From positions 1 to 48,787 of the forward strand of contig JBBQAO010000021.1 in NCBI GenBank assembly GCA_038316355.1: a stretch of DNA of 48,787 nucleotides, given 5' to 3'. Every line of letters starts with the position of its first letter. Within the stretch, counting starts at the first letter, position 1. Below are positions 31,585 through 40,234 of this stretch, in pieces. This DNA comes from Ga0077527 sp038316355 (GTDB lineage: Bacteria; Pseudomonadota; Gammaproteobacteria; Burkholderiales; SG8-41). Below the pieces are notes generated by a model. That model was not told the origin of the DNA, made no database searches, and saw nothing but the letters and a program-made list of their open reading frames with translations. Made by a program: the position numbers and the translations under genes.

Positions 31585-32466
31585 TCACTTCGCGATCCCC
31601 AGCATCACCCGCGCTTCATCCGTGGTCGCAGGTTCCCGACCCACCGCCCTGCCCAGTTCCGCAAACCGCCGCACCAGCTCGGCATTGGTCGGGCAACCAA
31701 GCTCCGGATAAGGATAATCACCGATACCCGGCGCCAGATGGCCGTTGCGCTCCAGTGCGGTCGTCGCCACGTTGAACAGATTGCCTTCCTTGCACGCCAC
31801 CGTCCATTCGATGCGACGTTGCGGCGGCAGGAAATCGATCAGCGCCTCCAGTCCGCGCGTGGTGCACGGATGCGCGCCGACGATGCCGCCCTCGGCCAGC
31901 ACACACTGCACATAGGCCGGCTCGCGTACTAAGCCCATGTCGAGAAAAGCTTCAACCATGCGCACAAAAGGCACCGCCCACACCGACAGGTGCGGCTTCA
32001 CGCCGGCGTCGGTCATGCCCTTGGCCAGGAACAGACAGGTTTCGGTGCTGTTCTTGTAAATTTTGTTGGTGGTGAGGAATTTTTTCGCCACCGGGTCATA
32101 GGCATCAATGTTGCTGCTGCCGGTATCCACCGCTGCAAAATCCGGGCGGGTGTTGGTTTGCTGGCTCATCAGCTTGATGTGCGCCAGACGGTTCTCATCT
32201 TCATTGACGGTGATCTGGCCCAGCGTGGAGTCGATCAGGATGTCGCATTTCTCGCGGATTTTGCCGACGATCTCGGCGTAAACCTCCGGCGTATGGCATT
32301 TGCCGCCGTCGGGATTGCGTGCATGAAAATGGATGATCGAGGCGCCGGCGGCGCGGCACTCAGCCGCAGTCTCTGCGATTTCGTCCGGGGTAAACGGCAC
32401 GTTCCGGTTGATATCGCGCGACATGTATTCGTTGACGCGCACGGTGATGATCAGTTTTTTGCTCAT
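31585..32466 (-). CDS. BKACE / 3-keto-5-aminohexanoate cleavage enzyme family (DUF849), 293 aa
   Basis: This is a Zn-dependent beta-keto acid cleavage enzyme, a family that condenses a beta-keto acid with acetyl-CoA to give acetoacetate and a new CoA thioester. The TIM-barrel Zn site includes His46 and His48 in IIHFHARNPDGG. The N-terminus KLIITVRVNEYMSRD, the segment ILIDSTLGQ and the late motif LAEGGIVGAHPCTTRGLEALIDFLP (in two halves here) are typical. The Glu in CVLAEGG probably belongs to the active-site set. Length is standard. It is transcribed after an HpcH/HpaI aldolase, the gap holding an interspersed repeat. Its keto-acid specificity cannot be read from sequence. Confidence 0.9.
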   Translation of the reverse strand: MSKKLIITVRVNEYMSRDINRNVPFTPDEIAETAAECRAAGASIIHFHARNPDGGKCHTPEVYAEIVGKIREKCDILIDSTLGQITVNEDENRLAHIKLMSQQTNTRPDFAAVDTGSSNIDAYDPVAKKFLTTNKIYKNSTETCLFLAKGMTDAGVKPHLSVWAVPFVRMVEAFLDMGLVREPAYVQCVLAEGGIVGAHPCTTRGLEALIDFLPPQRRIEWTVACKEGNLFNVATTALERNGHLAPGIGDYPYPELGCPTNAELVRRFAELGRAVGREPATTDEARVMLGIAK

Positions 32467-32482
32467 TCCACCAAGACCCTTT

Positions 32483-32600
32483 TTAACCGCCGATAAACGC
32501 AGATGAACGCCGATACTACAAAACCTTCCTTCAGCAGGTTTATCGGCGTCTATCGGTGCACCCCTTGAGGGGGTATTGAAAAGAATTCATCGGCGTTTCG
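32483..32600. repeat. Interspersed repeat with inverted TTTATCGGCG arms
   Basis: TTAACCGCCGATAAACGCAG (from 32483) and ATGAACGCCGATAC are followed by inverted partners GTTTATCGGCG (32538-32548) and TTCATCGGCGTTTCG. CGCCGATAAAC at 32488-32498 pairs exactly with 32538-32548. A copy of the left arm with few differences lies at 45367-45400. It fills the gap between the BKACE and aldolase genes. Confidence 0.75.
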
Positions 32601-32610
32601 CCTTGTTTTT

Positions 32611-33381
32611 TTATTCAAGTTTTACCGCATTTACACGCCGGCACACATCAAGAAACAAGTGCCCGTCAGTGCCGAGCACGATGGCCTGCACGCCGCGCGC
32701 CCGCACCGACCTGCCGTACACCGGGTCGGGTTTGTTGCCGATGGTGGTCATCACGTACTTGCCATGCTTGCGTGCTGCGGCCACCACTTTCTCCAGCGCT
32801 GCGCCCATTTTCGGCTCATCAAAGGTCGCATGCGGCACGCCCAGCGCGATCGACAGATCGGTGGGCCCGATAAAAAACACTTCCAGTCCCGGCATCGCCG
32901 CCATCGCCTCGAAATCCTCCAGCGTCGCCGTATCCTCGATCAGCGGAATCACCATCAATTCGTCATTGGACTTGCGCACATGCGCATCCCAGTCGCCCGG
33001 CGCATAAGCAGCCGAGCGCACAATGGTGCAGGCGCCGCGCCCGCCCTCGGGCGCATAACGGGCATAGCCCAGCGCTTCGGCACAGTTGTCGCGCGTCGCA
33101 TGAGACACCGCGATACCCGCGGCGCCCATGTTCATCAGCTTGAGAATCAGCGTGCGGTCGACATCGGCGATACGCACAAAAGGCGTGATGCCCGCGGCAT
33201 CCGCAGCGCGGATGACATGGGCGCAGGTATCGAAGTCGAGCGCGCTGTGCTCCATGTCGATGATCACAAAATCAATGCCGGCGGCGGCGGCCAGTTCGGT
33301 AATCATCGGGCTACCGCTGAACAGAATCAGCCCGGTGACGGTTTCGCCGCGCTGCAGTGCGGCACGTAGCGGATTTTTCAT
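32611..33381 (-). CDS. HpcH/HpaI-family aldolase/citrate lyase-like protein (256 aa)
   Basis: This is a class II metal-dependent pyruvate aldolase of the HpcH/HpaI family. All active-site positions agree with HpcH numbering: His45 in IIDMEHSALD, Arg70 in PFVRIADVD, Glu149 in PLIEDTATL and Asp175 in FIGPTDLS. It cleaves a 4-hydroxy-2-oxo acid into pyruvate and an aldehyde, or works in reverse. The length matches the family. It is the first gene of the minus-strand organic-acid block and is divergent from the MmgE/PrpD gene at 33528 across 146 nt, where both promoters should lie. The ribosome site before the ATG is weak. The precise hydroxy-oxo acid is not known. Confidence 0.92.
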   Translation of the reverse strand: MKNPLRAALQRGETVTGLILFSGSPMITELAAAAGIDFVIIDMEHSALDFDTCAHVIRAADAAGITPFVRIADVDRTLILKLMNMGAAGIAVSHATRDNCAEALGYARYAPEGGRGACTIVRSAAYAPGDWDAHVRKSNDELMVIPLIEDTATLEDFEAMAAMPGLEVFFIGPTDLSIALGVPHATFDEPKMGAALEKVVAAARKHGKYVMTTIGNKPDPVYGRSVRARGVQAIVLGTDGHLFLDVCRRVNAVKLE

Positions 33382-33527
33382 GGGAATCAGGGGCGGGAAA
33401 GCTTTGATTGGAGGCGCCGAGATTACTCCGCGCCTCCCCGCAGGGCAAGGCGCTCCACCGTGGCCACGGCAGCGCGAATATGGTAATAACAGCCCTCCTT
33501 TTTTGATCCGTCAGCCCTCACTACACA

Positions 33528-34970
33528 ATGTCCAAAGAAACCGCACTGACCGCCGAAATCGCAACCTTCATCACCCGCACCAAAGCCGCACAGATACCGC
33601 GCGAAGTCATGCGGCTCGGCAAACGCTCCCTGCTCGATGGACTCGGCCTCGCGCTGGCCGGCAATGCCGCTGAGTCCGGCCACATTGTGCGCAATTATCT
33701 GAAAACACTGGGTGTGCCGCTGGACAAGGGCGCCACGGTAATCGGCACTACATTAAAGGTGCCGCCGCGTTTTGCCGCCTTCGCCAACGGTATCGCCATC
33801 CACGCCGATGATTACGACGACACCCAATTAGCAGTCGCCAAAGACCGCGTCTATGGCCTGCTGACCCACCCCACCGCACCAGCACTGCCGGCAGTGCTGG
33901 CCATCGCCGAGCGCGACAACCGCTCCGGACTCGACCTGCTCACCGCTTTCCAGATCGCCGTCGAAGTCGAAACCAAAATTGCCGAAGCCATCAACCCGCG
34001 GCACTACGCCGACGGTTTCCATTCCACCGCAACCATGGGCGCCATCGGTGCTGCTGCCGGTGCAGCGCGTCTGCTCGGTCTCGATGCATCACAGACCGCA
34101 CAAGCCCTGAGTCTCGGCGCCAGCCAGGCCGCGGGCCTGCGCGAAAACTTCGGCACCATGACCAAACCTTTTCATCCGGGCCGCGCTGCGGAATCCGGCG
34201 TGCTTGCTGCCGAACTGGTCAAGCTGGGCTGGACTGCAGCAGGCAACGGCCTGGAAGCCAAGCGCGGATTTTTCATGGCGGCTGGTGGTGGATATGACCC
34301 CAGCGCCATCCACGGCAAACTCGGCAAACCCTGGACCTTCGCCATGCCCGGCGTTTCAATCAAACCCCACCCCAGTGGCTCGCTGACCCATCCCGGCATG
34401 GATGCAATGCTGGAACTTGTGCTTAAACACGACATCAAACCGGGACAGGTCGCCAAAGTGCGCGTCGGCACCAACCGCCACATGCCCAACACGCTGATCC
34501 ACCGCCGCCCGAAAAACGAACTGCAGGCCAAGTTCAGCATGGAGTTCTGCATGGCCATACTGATTCTGGAACGCAAAGCCGGGCTCGCCCAATTTACCGA
34601 CGCCATTGTCAACCGCGCTGACGTGCAGCGCATGATCGGTCGCATCGATTTCGGCGTGCATCCGAAAGCTGAAGCCGCGGGCTACGAAAAAATGACCACC
34701 ATCATCGACATCGAACTGAAGGACGGCCGCACCCTCAGCGGCAGCGCCGATTTCGGCAAAGGCAGCCCGGCCAATCCGATGAGCGACGATGAGGTCGCCG
34801 CCAAGTTCATCGAATGCGCGACCTGGGGCAAACTCCCAAAAACACGCGCGGAAGACGTGATCAGCACCGTTTACGATCTGGAACACGCAAAAAATATCCG
34901 CCATTTGACGCGACTTCTGGCGATCGGACCCGCGACTACCCGCAGAATCATTTCCAGGAGAAAAAATTGA
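33528..34970 (+). CDS. MmgE/PrpD family protein (480 aa)
   Basis: This is a second MmgE/PrpD superfamily member. The N-terminal helical domain carries LLDGLGLALAGNAAESGH and IAIHADDYDDTQLA, the position where other members keep acidic residues near the active site. HSTATMGAIGAAAGAARLLGL, in two halves, and GTMTKPFHPGRAAESG follow. The lid domain has FAMPGVSIKPHPSGSLTHPG. It is dissimilar enough from the 15635-17044 protein to suggest another substrate. It is the first gene of a plus-strand block. Its TGA overlaps the TTG start of the following Bug gene, and the pair is therefore translationally coupled. Confidence 0.88.
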   Translation: MSKETALTAEIATFITRTKAAQIPREVMRLGKRSLLDGLGLALAGNAAESGHIVRNYLKTLGVPLDKGATVIGTTLKVPPRFAAFANGIAIHADDYDDTQLAVAKDRVYGLLTHPTAPALPAVLAIAERDNRSGLDLLTAFQIAVEVETKIAEAINPRHYADGFHSTATMGAIGAAAGAARLLGLDASQTAQALSLGASQAAGLRENFGTMTKPFHPGRAAESGVLAAELVKLGWTAAGNGLEAKRGFFMAAGGGYDPSAIHGKLGKPWTFAMPGVSIKPHPSGSLTHPGMDAMLELVLKHDIKPGQVAKVRVGTNRHMPNTLIHRRPKNELQAKFSMEFCMAILILERKAGLAQFTDAIVNRADVQRMIGRIDFGVHPKAEAAGYEKMTTIIDIELKDGRTLSGSADFGKGSPANPMSDDEVAAKFIECATWGKLPKTRAEDVISTVYDLEHAKNIRHLTRLLAIGPATTRRIISRRKN

Positions 34971-35956
34971 CCGAAAATTTCTTGAACAGGAACATCGTCC
35001 GCGCCCTGCTGCTGGCCACCGGACTTTGCGTACCACCGCCCGCCGCCGCCCAGGAATACCCGACACGCCCGATCCGCTGGGTGGTCGGCTTCCCGCCCGG
35101 TGGCGCCACTGATCTGACCGCGCGCGTGCTGGCGCCGCATGCGGCCGAACGACTGCGCCAGCAGATCATCATCGACAACCGCGGCGGCGCGCACGGCAAC
35201 ATATCCGCCGACATCGTCGCCAAATCGGCGCCCGACGGCCATACGCTGCTGCTCGGCACCATCAGCATTCTCGCCATCAATCCGGCCCTGTATCCGAAAC
35301 TGCCTTTTGATTCGCTGCGTGACTTCGCGCCGGTCAGCATTCTGGTTTCGCTGTCCAACGTCATCGTCGCCCATCCTTCGCTCAACGTCGGCAGCGTCAG
35401 AGAACTGATCACGCTGGCGCAATCGCGGCCGGGGCGCATTACATACGCCACTTCGGGCGCGGGAAGCCCCGGGCATCTTGCCGGCGAGCTGTTGAAGACA
35501 CTGGCAAAAATTGACCTGACGCATGTTCCCTACAAGGGCGGTGGCCCCGCGATCACCGATCTGCTGAGCGGACAGGTCAACACCATGTTCGCGACCGTTC
35601 CGACCGCGGTTCCGCATGTGCGCGCCGGCAAACTGCGCGCCCTCGGCGTCACCACCGCCAAGCGCTCGATCGCGCTGCCGGAGGTGCCGACCATCGCTGA
35701 AGCCACGGGTTTTACCGCGTATGAAGCCAACAACTGGTACGGCGTGCTGGTGCCGGCCGGAACCTCACGCGCCATCATCGAGCGGCTCAACCGCGAATTC
35801 CACGCCGCGCTCAAGGTGCCGGCGGCGCGGGACCGGCTGCTGTCCCAAGGACTCGAACCCGCGCCCTCCACCCCCGAACAGTTCACCGTCTATCTGAAGA
35901 CTGAAATGATCAAATGGGGTAAAGTCGCCCGCGATGCTGGCGCCAAGGTGGAATAA
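34967..35956 (+). CDS. Bug-family TTT substrate-binding protein with TTG start (329 aa)
   Basis: This is a periplasmic receptor. The start is read as TTG at 34967 because AGGAG lies six bases upstream and the TTG shares bases with the TGA of MmgE/PrpD (TTGA), the second such junction in this window. The N-terminus (TENFLNRNIVRALLLATGL) and a cleavage region near AAA-QE precede YPTRPIRWVVGFPPGGATDL. It has DNRGGAHGNISADIVAK, APDGHTLLLGTISILAINP and HVPYKGGGPAITDLL. APDGHT in place of ADGYT and the LGT-IS-LAINP stretch are shared with the receptor at 37088, so these two may bind related ligands. Confidence 0.9.
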   Translation: MTENFLNRNIVRALLLATGLCVPPPAAAQEYPTRPIRWVVGFPPGGATDLTARVLAPHAAERLRQQIIIDNRGGAHGNISADIVAKSAPDGHTLLLGTISILAINPALYPKLPFDSLRDFAPVSILVSLSNVIVAHPSLNVGSVRELITLAQSRPGRITYATSGAGSPGHLAGELLKTLAKIDLTHVPYKGGGPAITDLLSGQVNTMFATVPTAVPHVRAGKLRALGVTTAKRSIALPEVPTIAEATGFTAYEANNWYGVLVPAGTSRAIIERLNREFHAALKVPAARDRLLSQGLEPAPSTPEQFTVYLKTEMIKWGKVARDAGAKVE

Positions 35957-35980
35957 TATTACATTTAAAATCAATGACTT

Positions 35981-37021
35981 ATGATTAAACCCGCGAACAA
36001 GCTGCCCACCTTGGGGCTCATGCTCGGCGACGTCACCGGCATCGGCCCTGAAATCGCCGCGAAGCTGCTCGCTTCCGGCAAACCCGCGCAACTCGCCAAC
36101 GTGGTCATCATCGGTGATCAGCGCGTGTTGGACCTCGGCATGCGTAACGCCGGCGTCAAAGTTCCGCACACTGTCTATCGCAGCATCGACGAAGTGACCT
36201 GGCCGCGCCAGGACCTGCCCCTGCTCGACCTCGGCAACACTGACCCGGCAAAATTTCCGCAGGGCGAGTCATCGGACGAATCCGGCAAACTCGCCGGCGA
36301 TACGCTGAAAGTGATGATCGACTTCGCACTGGCCGGCAAACTCGACGGCATCTGCTTCGCGCCGCTGAACAAGGGTGCGATGAACCGCGGCGGCTGGAAA
36401 TTCAACGATGAACACCAGATGTTCGCCAAACTCACCGACCACAGCGGCTTTTTCGGTGAAATGAACGTCATCGACCAGTTCAGTACTTTTCGCGTGACTT
36501 CGCATGTCGCGCTGCGCGAAGCGGTGAACCTGGTGACCCCGGAGCGCATCACTGCGGCGATCAAGCTCGCCAATGATTCGCTGCGTGCCGCAGGCCATGA
36601 CAAGCCGCGCATCGGCGTCGCCGCACTGAACCCGCACAACGGCGAAATGGGCCTGTTCGGCGACGAAGAAATCCGCATCATCCGACCCACTGTCGACAAA
36701 ATCCGCGCCGCCGGCATCAACTGCGAAGGTCCGATTTCATCCGATGTGATTTTCCTCAAGGCGCTGAAAGGCGATTTCGACGGCGTGGTGATGATGTACC
36801 ACGACCAGGGCCAGATCGCGACCAAGCTGCTCGGCTTCAACAAGGGCGTCACCGTCACCGCCGGCCTCAAGACCGTATTCACCACTCCCGCCCATGGCAC
36901 TGCCTACGACATCGTCGGCCAGGGCAAGGCTGACCCCGGCGCCATGGAACATGCCTTCACCCTCGCCGCAAAACTCGCGGCAGGACGCAAGGTTGCAGCC
37001 GCCGCCAACGCAGCAGCCTGA
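35981..37021 (+). CDS. PdxA-family 4-phospho-hydroxyacid dehydrogenase (346 aa)
   Basis: This belongs to the PdxA family of metal-dependent oxidative decarboxylases. The three metal-binding histidines are present: His175 in RVTSHVALRE, His219 in NPHNGEMG and His274 in MMYHDQGQ. The N-terminal LGLMLGDVTGIGPEIAAKLL is also typical. True PdxA makes the pyridoxal precursor. Catabolic relatives oxidise 4-phospho-D-threonate or erythronate, or the dihydrodiol of terephthalate. The setting between Bug receptor genes and far from pdxJ favours a catabolic member. No clear ribosome site precedes the ATG; the 24-nt gap after the Bug gene is AT-rich, so expression may depend on coupling. Confidence 0.87.
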   Translation: MIKPANKLPTLGLMLGDVTGIGPEIAAKLLASGKPAQLANVVIIGDQRVLDLGMRNAGVKVPHTVYRSIDEVTWPRQDLPLLDLGNTDPAKFPQGESSDESGKLAGDTLKVMIDFALAGKLDGICFAPLNKGAMNRGGWKFNDEHQMFAKLTDHSGFFGEMNVIDQFSTFRVTSHVALREAVNLVTPERITAAIKLANDSLRAAGHDKPRIGVAALNPHNGEMGLFGDEEIRIIRPTVDKIRAAGINCEGPISSDVIFLKALKGDFDGVVMMYHDQGQIATKLLGFNKGVTVTAGLKTVFTTPAHGTAYDIVGQGKADPGAMEHAFTLAAKLAAGRKVAAAANAAA

Positions 37022-37087
37022 ACCAAAGTAAAGTGCCATTGCCCAATTCATTGCAGACCAACCATAAATAACCCGGAGGAGAACCAG

Positions 37088-38062
37088 ATGAGCAAAACCC
37101 TGATTTCGCGCCTGCTGACCGGCGCGGTGCTCGCGGCTTTTGCCGCGCAAGGCACCGCCGCTGAATGGCAGCCGACCAAACCAATCCGCATGCTGGTGGG
37201 TTTCGCGCCCGGCGGGGGCACCGACGCCACGGCGCGCGCCATGGGCAGCAAACTGGCCGAACGACTGGGCCAGCAGATCATCATCGACAATCGTCCCGGT
37301 GCCGCCGGCAACATCGCCACTGACCTGACGGCGCAGGCTACGCCTGATGGCCACACCATCCTGATGGGCACCATTGCCGCGCTGGCGATCAATCCGGCGC
37401 TGTACAAAAAACTGCCCTTCGACCCGCTGAAAGACGTGATTCCGATCACGCGTGCCGTCGACTCGACCAACGCACTGGTGGTGCATCCCTCGGTGCCGGC
37501 GAAAAACGTCATGGAACTGGTCGCGCTCGCCAAAACCAAGCCGCTGAACGGCGGTTCGTCAGGCGTCGGCGGTGCCGGCCACCTCGCACTGGAACTGTTC
37601 AACCTGCAGGCCGGCACCAAGATTGTCCACATTGCCTACAAAGGCGGCGGCCCGGCCATGGTCGACCTGCTCGGCGGCCAGATCAACCTGATTTTCGCGA
37701 CCGCTGCAAGTGCCGTCGGCCACATCAAGTCCGGCAAAATCCGCGCACTGGCCGTGTCTACCTCCAAACGTTCAGGCCTGTTGCCCGAACTGCCGACGGT
37801 GTCCGAAGCCGGCCTGAAAGGTTTCGAAGCCAACAACTGGTACGGCCTGCTCGCGCCGGCCAAGACACCGCGCAACATCATTGATCGCCTGAACAAGGAA
37901 GCGATCGTCGTGATGAACCTGCCCGACGTCAAGGACCTGCTGTTCAAACAGGGCCTCGACGTATCGCCAAGCACACCGGAAGCTTTCGGCGCCTACATCA
38001 AGGCAGAGAAGGCGCAGTGGGAAAAAGTGATCAAGGCCGCCGGCCTGTATCACACCAACTAA
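37088..38062 (+). CDS. Bug-family TTT substrate-binding protein (324 aa)
   Basis: This is a secreted receptor with a short signal peptide (MSKTLISRLLTGAVLAAFAAQGTAAE) and mature part WQPTKPIRMLVGFAPGGGTD. Hallmarks are DNRPGAAGNIATDLTAQ, TPDGHTILMGTIAALAINPALYK and VHIAYKGGGPAMVDLL. The usual VPYKG is IAYKG. GGAGGAGAACCAG gives a very strong ribosome site. It lies 66 nt after the PdxA-like gene and is followed by a clear terminator at 38119-38155. The stop codon sits in a short tandem duplication (CACACCAACTAAGT repeated around 38051-38077). Confidence 0.93.
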   Translation: MSKTLISRLLTGAVLAAFAAQGTAAEWQPTKPIRMLVGFAPGGGTDATARAMGSKLAERLGQQIIIDNRPGAAGNIATDLTAQATPDGHTILMGTIAALAINPALYKKLPFDPLKDVIPITRAVDSTNALVVHPSVPAKNVMELVALAKTKPLNGGSSGVGGAGHLALELFNLQAGTKIVHIAYKGGGPAMVDLLGGQINLIFATAASAVGHIKSGKIRALAVSTSKRSGLLPELPTVSEAGLKGFEANNWYGLLAPAKTPRNIIDRLNKEAIVVMNLPDVKDLLFKQGLDVSPSTPEAFGAYIKAEKAQWEKVIKAAGLYHTN

Positions 38063-38118
38063 GTCACACCAACTAAGACAGACACTGCAGAACAAAACCA
38101 AGTCGTTGCTTTAGATAT

Positions 38119-38155
38119 AAGCCTGCGAGGCAATAGCCCCGCAGGCTTTTTTTTG
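38119..38155 (+). terminator. Rho-independent terminator
   Basis: AGCCTGCG (38120-38127) pairs with CGCAGGCT (38140-38147), with a 12-nt loop that can add GG/CC pairs. The run of eight Ts starts with the last base of the stem (38147-38154). It ends the transcript from the MmgE/PrpD-Bug-PdxA-Bug genes and separates it from the next Bug gene at 38202. Confidence 0.88.
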
Positions 38156-38201
38156 CCACAATGACCCGGTGCACACCAATTCCCCATCAGGAACCCTTCC
38201 C

Positions 38202-39170
38202 ATGAAAACGCTGCATCGTATTGCCACCATTCTTGCCGTCGGCCTGATAGCGGCACCGGCCCTCGCCGCCGACTGGGCACCGACCAAACCGGTGCGCTTC
38301 ATTGTCGGCTTTCCGCCGGGCGGCGCCACTGACCTTGTAGCCCGCATCCTGCAACCCAAACTCGCCGCCAGCCTCGGCAGCCAGGTCATCGTTGACAACC
38401 GCCCCGGCGCCAACGGCGTGATCTCGATGCAGATCCTGAAAAACTCCGAACCCGACGGCCACACCGTCGGCATGTCGCATATCGGCTCGCTGGTGGTCAG
38501 CCCGGCCATCCAGGACGTCAAATACGATCCACTGAAAGACTTCGCCTATGTCGGCACGCTGGTCACGCTGCAGAACATCCTGATCGTGAATCCGTCAGTC
38601 CCGGTGAAAAACCTGCCCGAATTCCTCGCGCTCGCCAAGGCGCAGCCGGGCAAAGTCAATTACGCCAGTTCCGGCATCGGCAGTCCCGGCCACCTCGCCA
38701 TCGCACTGCTCGAAAGCATGACCGGCGTCACCCTGAACCATGTGCCCTACAAAGGCGGCGGTCCCGCCATCACCGACCTGATCGCCGGTCATGTGCCGGC
38801 GTTCATCGCGGTGATCTCCACCGCAGTGCCGCACGTGCAGTCGGGCAAGGCCCGCGCACTGGCCGTCACCGGCGCCAAACGCGCCGAAGCGTTGCCCGAT
38901 GTGCCAACCATCGCCGAAGCCGGCGTCAAGGGTTACGCCGCCATCAATTGGTACGGCCTCAGCGCCCCGCCCAGGACACCCCCGGCCGTCATCGCCCGCC
39001 TGAACAAGGATTTCACCGCTGCGCTGCAATCGCCTGACGTCATCAAACAACTGAAGGACCGCGGCATTGATGCCTCGCCGTCCAGCGGCGCGGAATACCT
39101 GAAATTTGTCGTCAGCGAACAGAAACGCTGGGGACCGGTGATCAAGAAAGCCAAAATCGAGCCCAACTGA
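38202..39170 (+). CDS. Bug-family TTT substrate-binding protein (322 aa)
   Basis: This is a periplasmic receptor. The signal peptide MKTLHRIATILAVGLIAAP ends near ALA-AD, followed by WAPTKPVRFIVGFPPGGATDL. DNRPGANGVISMQILKN, EPDGHTVGMSHIGSLVVSPAIQ and LNHVPYKGGGPAITDLIAG are characteristic. The MSHIGS loop differs from that of its neighbours. The ATG at 38202 is chosen because AGGAA precedes it at eight bases and a good signal peptide follows; an in-frame GTG 33 nt upstream has no such site. It lies 20 nt before the LigJ-like gene, with which it probably forms a two-gene operon, so an aromatic-derived dicarboxylate is a plausible ligand (inference). Confidence 0.92.
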   Translation: MKTLHRIATILAVGLIAAPALAADWAPTKPVRFIVGFPPGGATDLVARILQPKLAASLGSQVIVDNRPGANGVISMQILKNSEPDGHTVGMSHIGSLVVSPAIQDVKYDPLKDFAYVGTLVTLQNILIVNPSVPVKNLPEFLALAKAQPGKVNYASSGIGSPGHLAIALLESMTGVTLNHVPYKGGGPAITDLIAGHVPAFIAVISTAVPHVQSGKARALAVTGAKRAEALPDVPTIAEAGVKGYAAINWYGLSAPPRTPPAVIARLNKDFTAALQSPDVIKQLKDRGIDASPSSGAEYLKFVVSEQKRWGPVIKKAKIEPN

Positions 39171-39190
39171 CCACGGCCGCCACTGCACGC

Positions 39191-40216
39191 ATGATCATCG
39201 ACTGTCACGGACACTACACCACCGCCCCCAAATCGCTGGAAGCCTTCCGCCAGCGCCAGATTGACGGCCTGAAGGACGCCAGGCTCAGCCCGGCGAAGGA
39301 TTCGCTGGTCATCGGCGATGACGAAATTCGTGACAGCATCGAAGGCGCGCAGTTGCGCATCCAGCGCGAGCGCGGCACCGACCTGACGATTTTTTCGCCA
39401 CGCGCCGGCGGCATGGGCCACCACCTCGGCAACGCCGTCACCAGCGCGTTGTGGTCCGGCATCTGCAACGAACTGATTCACCGCGCCTGCACACTGTTCC
39501 CGAAAAACTTCGTCGGCGTCTGCCAGTTGCCGCAAAGTCCCGGAGTGCCGCCCGAAAACTGCATCGCCGAACTCGAGCGCTGCATCAACGAATACGGCTT
39601 CATCGGCTGCAACCTGAACCCGGATCCCGCCGGCGGCTACTGGACCGATCCGCCGCTGACCGACAAGTGGTGGTATCCGCTGTATGAAAAACTGGTCGAG
39701 CTCGATGTGCCGGCCATGGTCCATGTCAGCGCGTCCTGCAACCCGGCATTCCATTTCACCGGCGCGCACTACATCAACGGCGATACCACCGCCTTCATGC
39801 AGTTCATCACGGCTGATTTGTTCAGGGATTTTCCGACGCTGCGCTTCGTCATTCCCCACGGCGGCGGCGCCGTGCCCTACCACTGGGGCCGTTACCGCGG
39901 ACTGGCGCAGGACATGGGCAAGCCGCCGTTAAAGGATTTTCTGCTCAACAACGTGTATTTCGACACCTGCGTCTACCATCAGGCCGGGATCGACCTGCTG
40001 ACCAAGGTGATCCCCGCCGACAACATCCTGTTCGCATCGGAAATCGTCGGCGCGGTCAAGGGCATCGATCCGGAAACCGGACACTACTACGACGATACCC
40101 GGCGTTATCTTGATGCCGTGACCACACTCAGCGCCACCGACAGGGAAAAGATTTTCAGCGGCAATGTGCGCAAGGTTTATCCACGGCTCGCCGCCCGCTT
40201 GGCACAACCGCGCTGA
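39191..40216 (+). CDS. ligJ: 4-oxalomesaconate hydratase (LigJ-like amidohydrolase-2 family), 341 aa
   Basis: This is an amidohydrolase-fold lyase that closely resembles sphingomonad LigJ, which hydrates 4-oxalomesaconate in the protocatechuate 4,5-cleavage and gallate pathways. The metal motif HGH is at residues 6-8 (MIIDCHGHYTTAPK). DEIRDSIEGAQLRIQRERG, TIFSPRAGGMGHH, GVCQLPQSPGV, FIGCNLNPDPAGG, VIPHGGGAVPYHWGRYRGLA (in part) and the C-terminal GIDPETGHYYDDTRRY stretches all match from memory. No ligABC, ligI or ligK is in the window, so it may serve another oxalo-acid. It is preceded by a Bug gene and ends in a terminator that overlaps its stop. Confidence 0.8.
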   Translation: MIIDCHGHYTTAPKSLEAFRQRQIDGLKDARLSPAKDSLVIGDDEIRDSIEGAQLRIQRERGTDLTIFSPRAGGMGHHLGNAVTSALWSGICNELIHRACTLFPKNFVGVCQLPQSPGVPPENCIAELERCINEYGFIGCNLNPDPAGGYWTDPPLTDKWWYPLYEKLVELDVPAMVHVSASCNPAFHFTGAHYINGDTTAFMQFITADLFRDFPTLRFVIPHGGGAVPYHWGRYRGLAQDMGKPPLKDFLLNNVYFDTCVYHQAGIDLLTKVIPADNILFASEIVGAVKGIDPETGHYYDDTRRYLDAVTTLSATDREKIFSGNVRKVYPRLAARLAQPR

Positions 40217-40234
40217 AACAGGTCAGCGTTTTTT
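40211..40234 (+). terminator. Rho-independent terminator overlapping two convergent stop codons
   Basis: CGCTGA (40211-40216) pairs with TCAGCG (40223-40228), followed by six Ts. The left arm contains the TGA of the LigJ-like gene. The right arm contains the complement of the TGA of the 51-residue gene on the minus strand. The stem is short (6 bp), but position and T run are good. Confidence 0.7.

Noticed and set aside
35981..37021. Assignment as biosynthetic pdxA
   Set aside because: It lies between Bug genes without pdxJ or ksgA, which favours a catabolic PdxA-family enzyme; the symbol is left empty.
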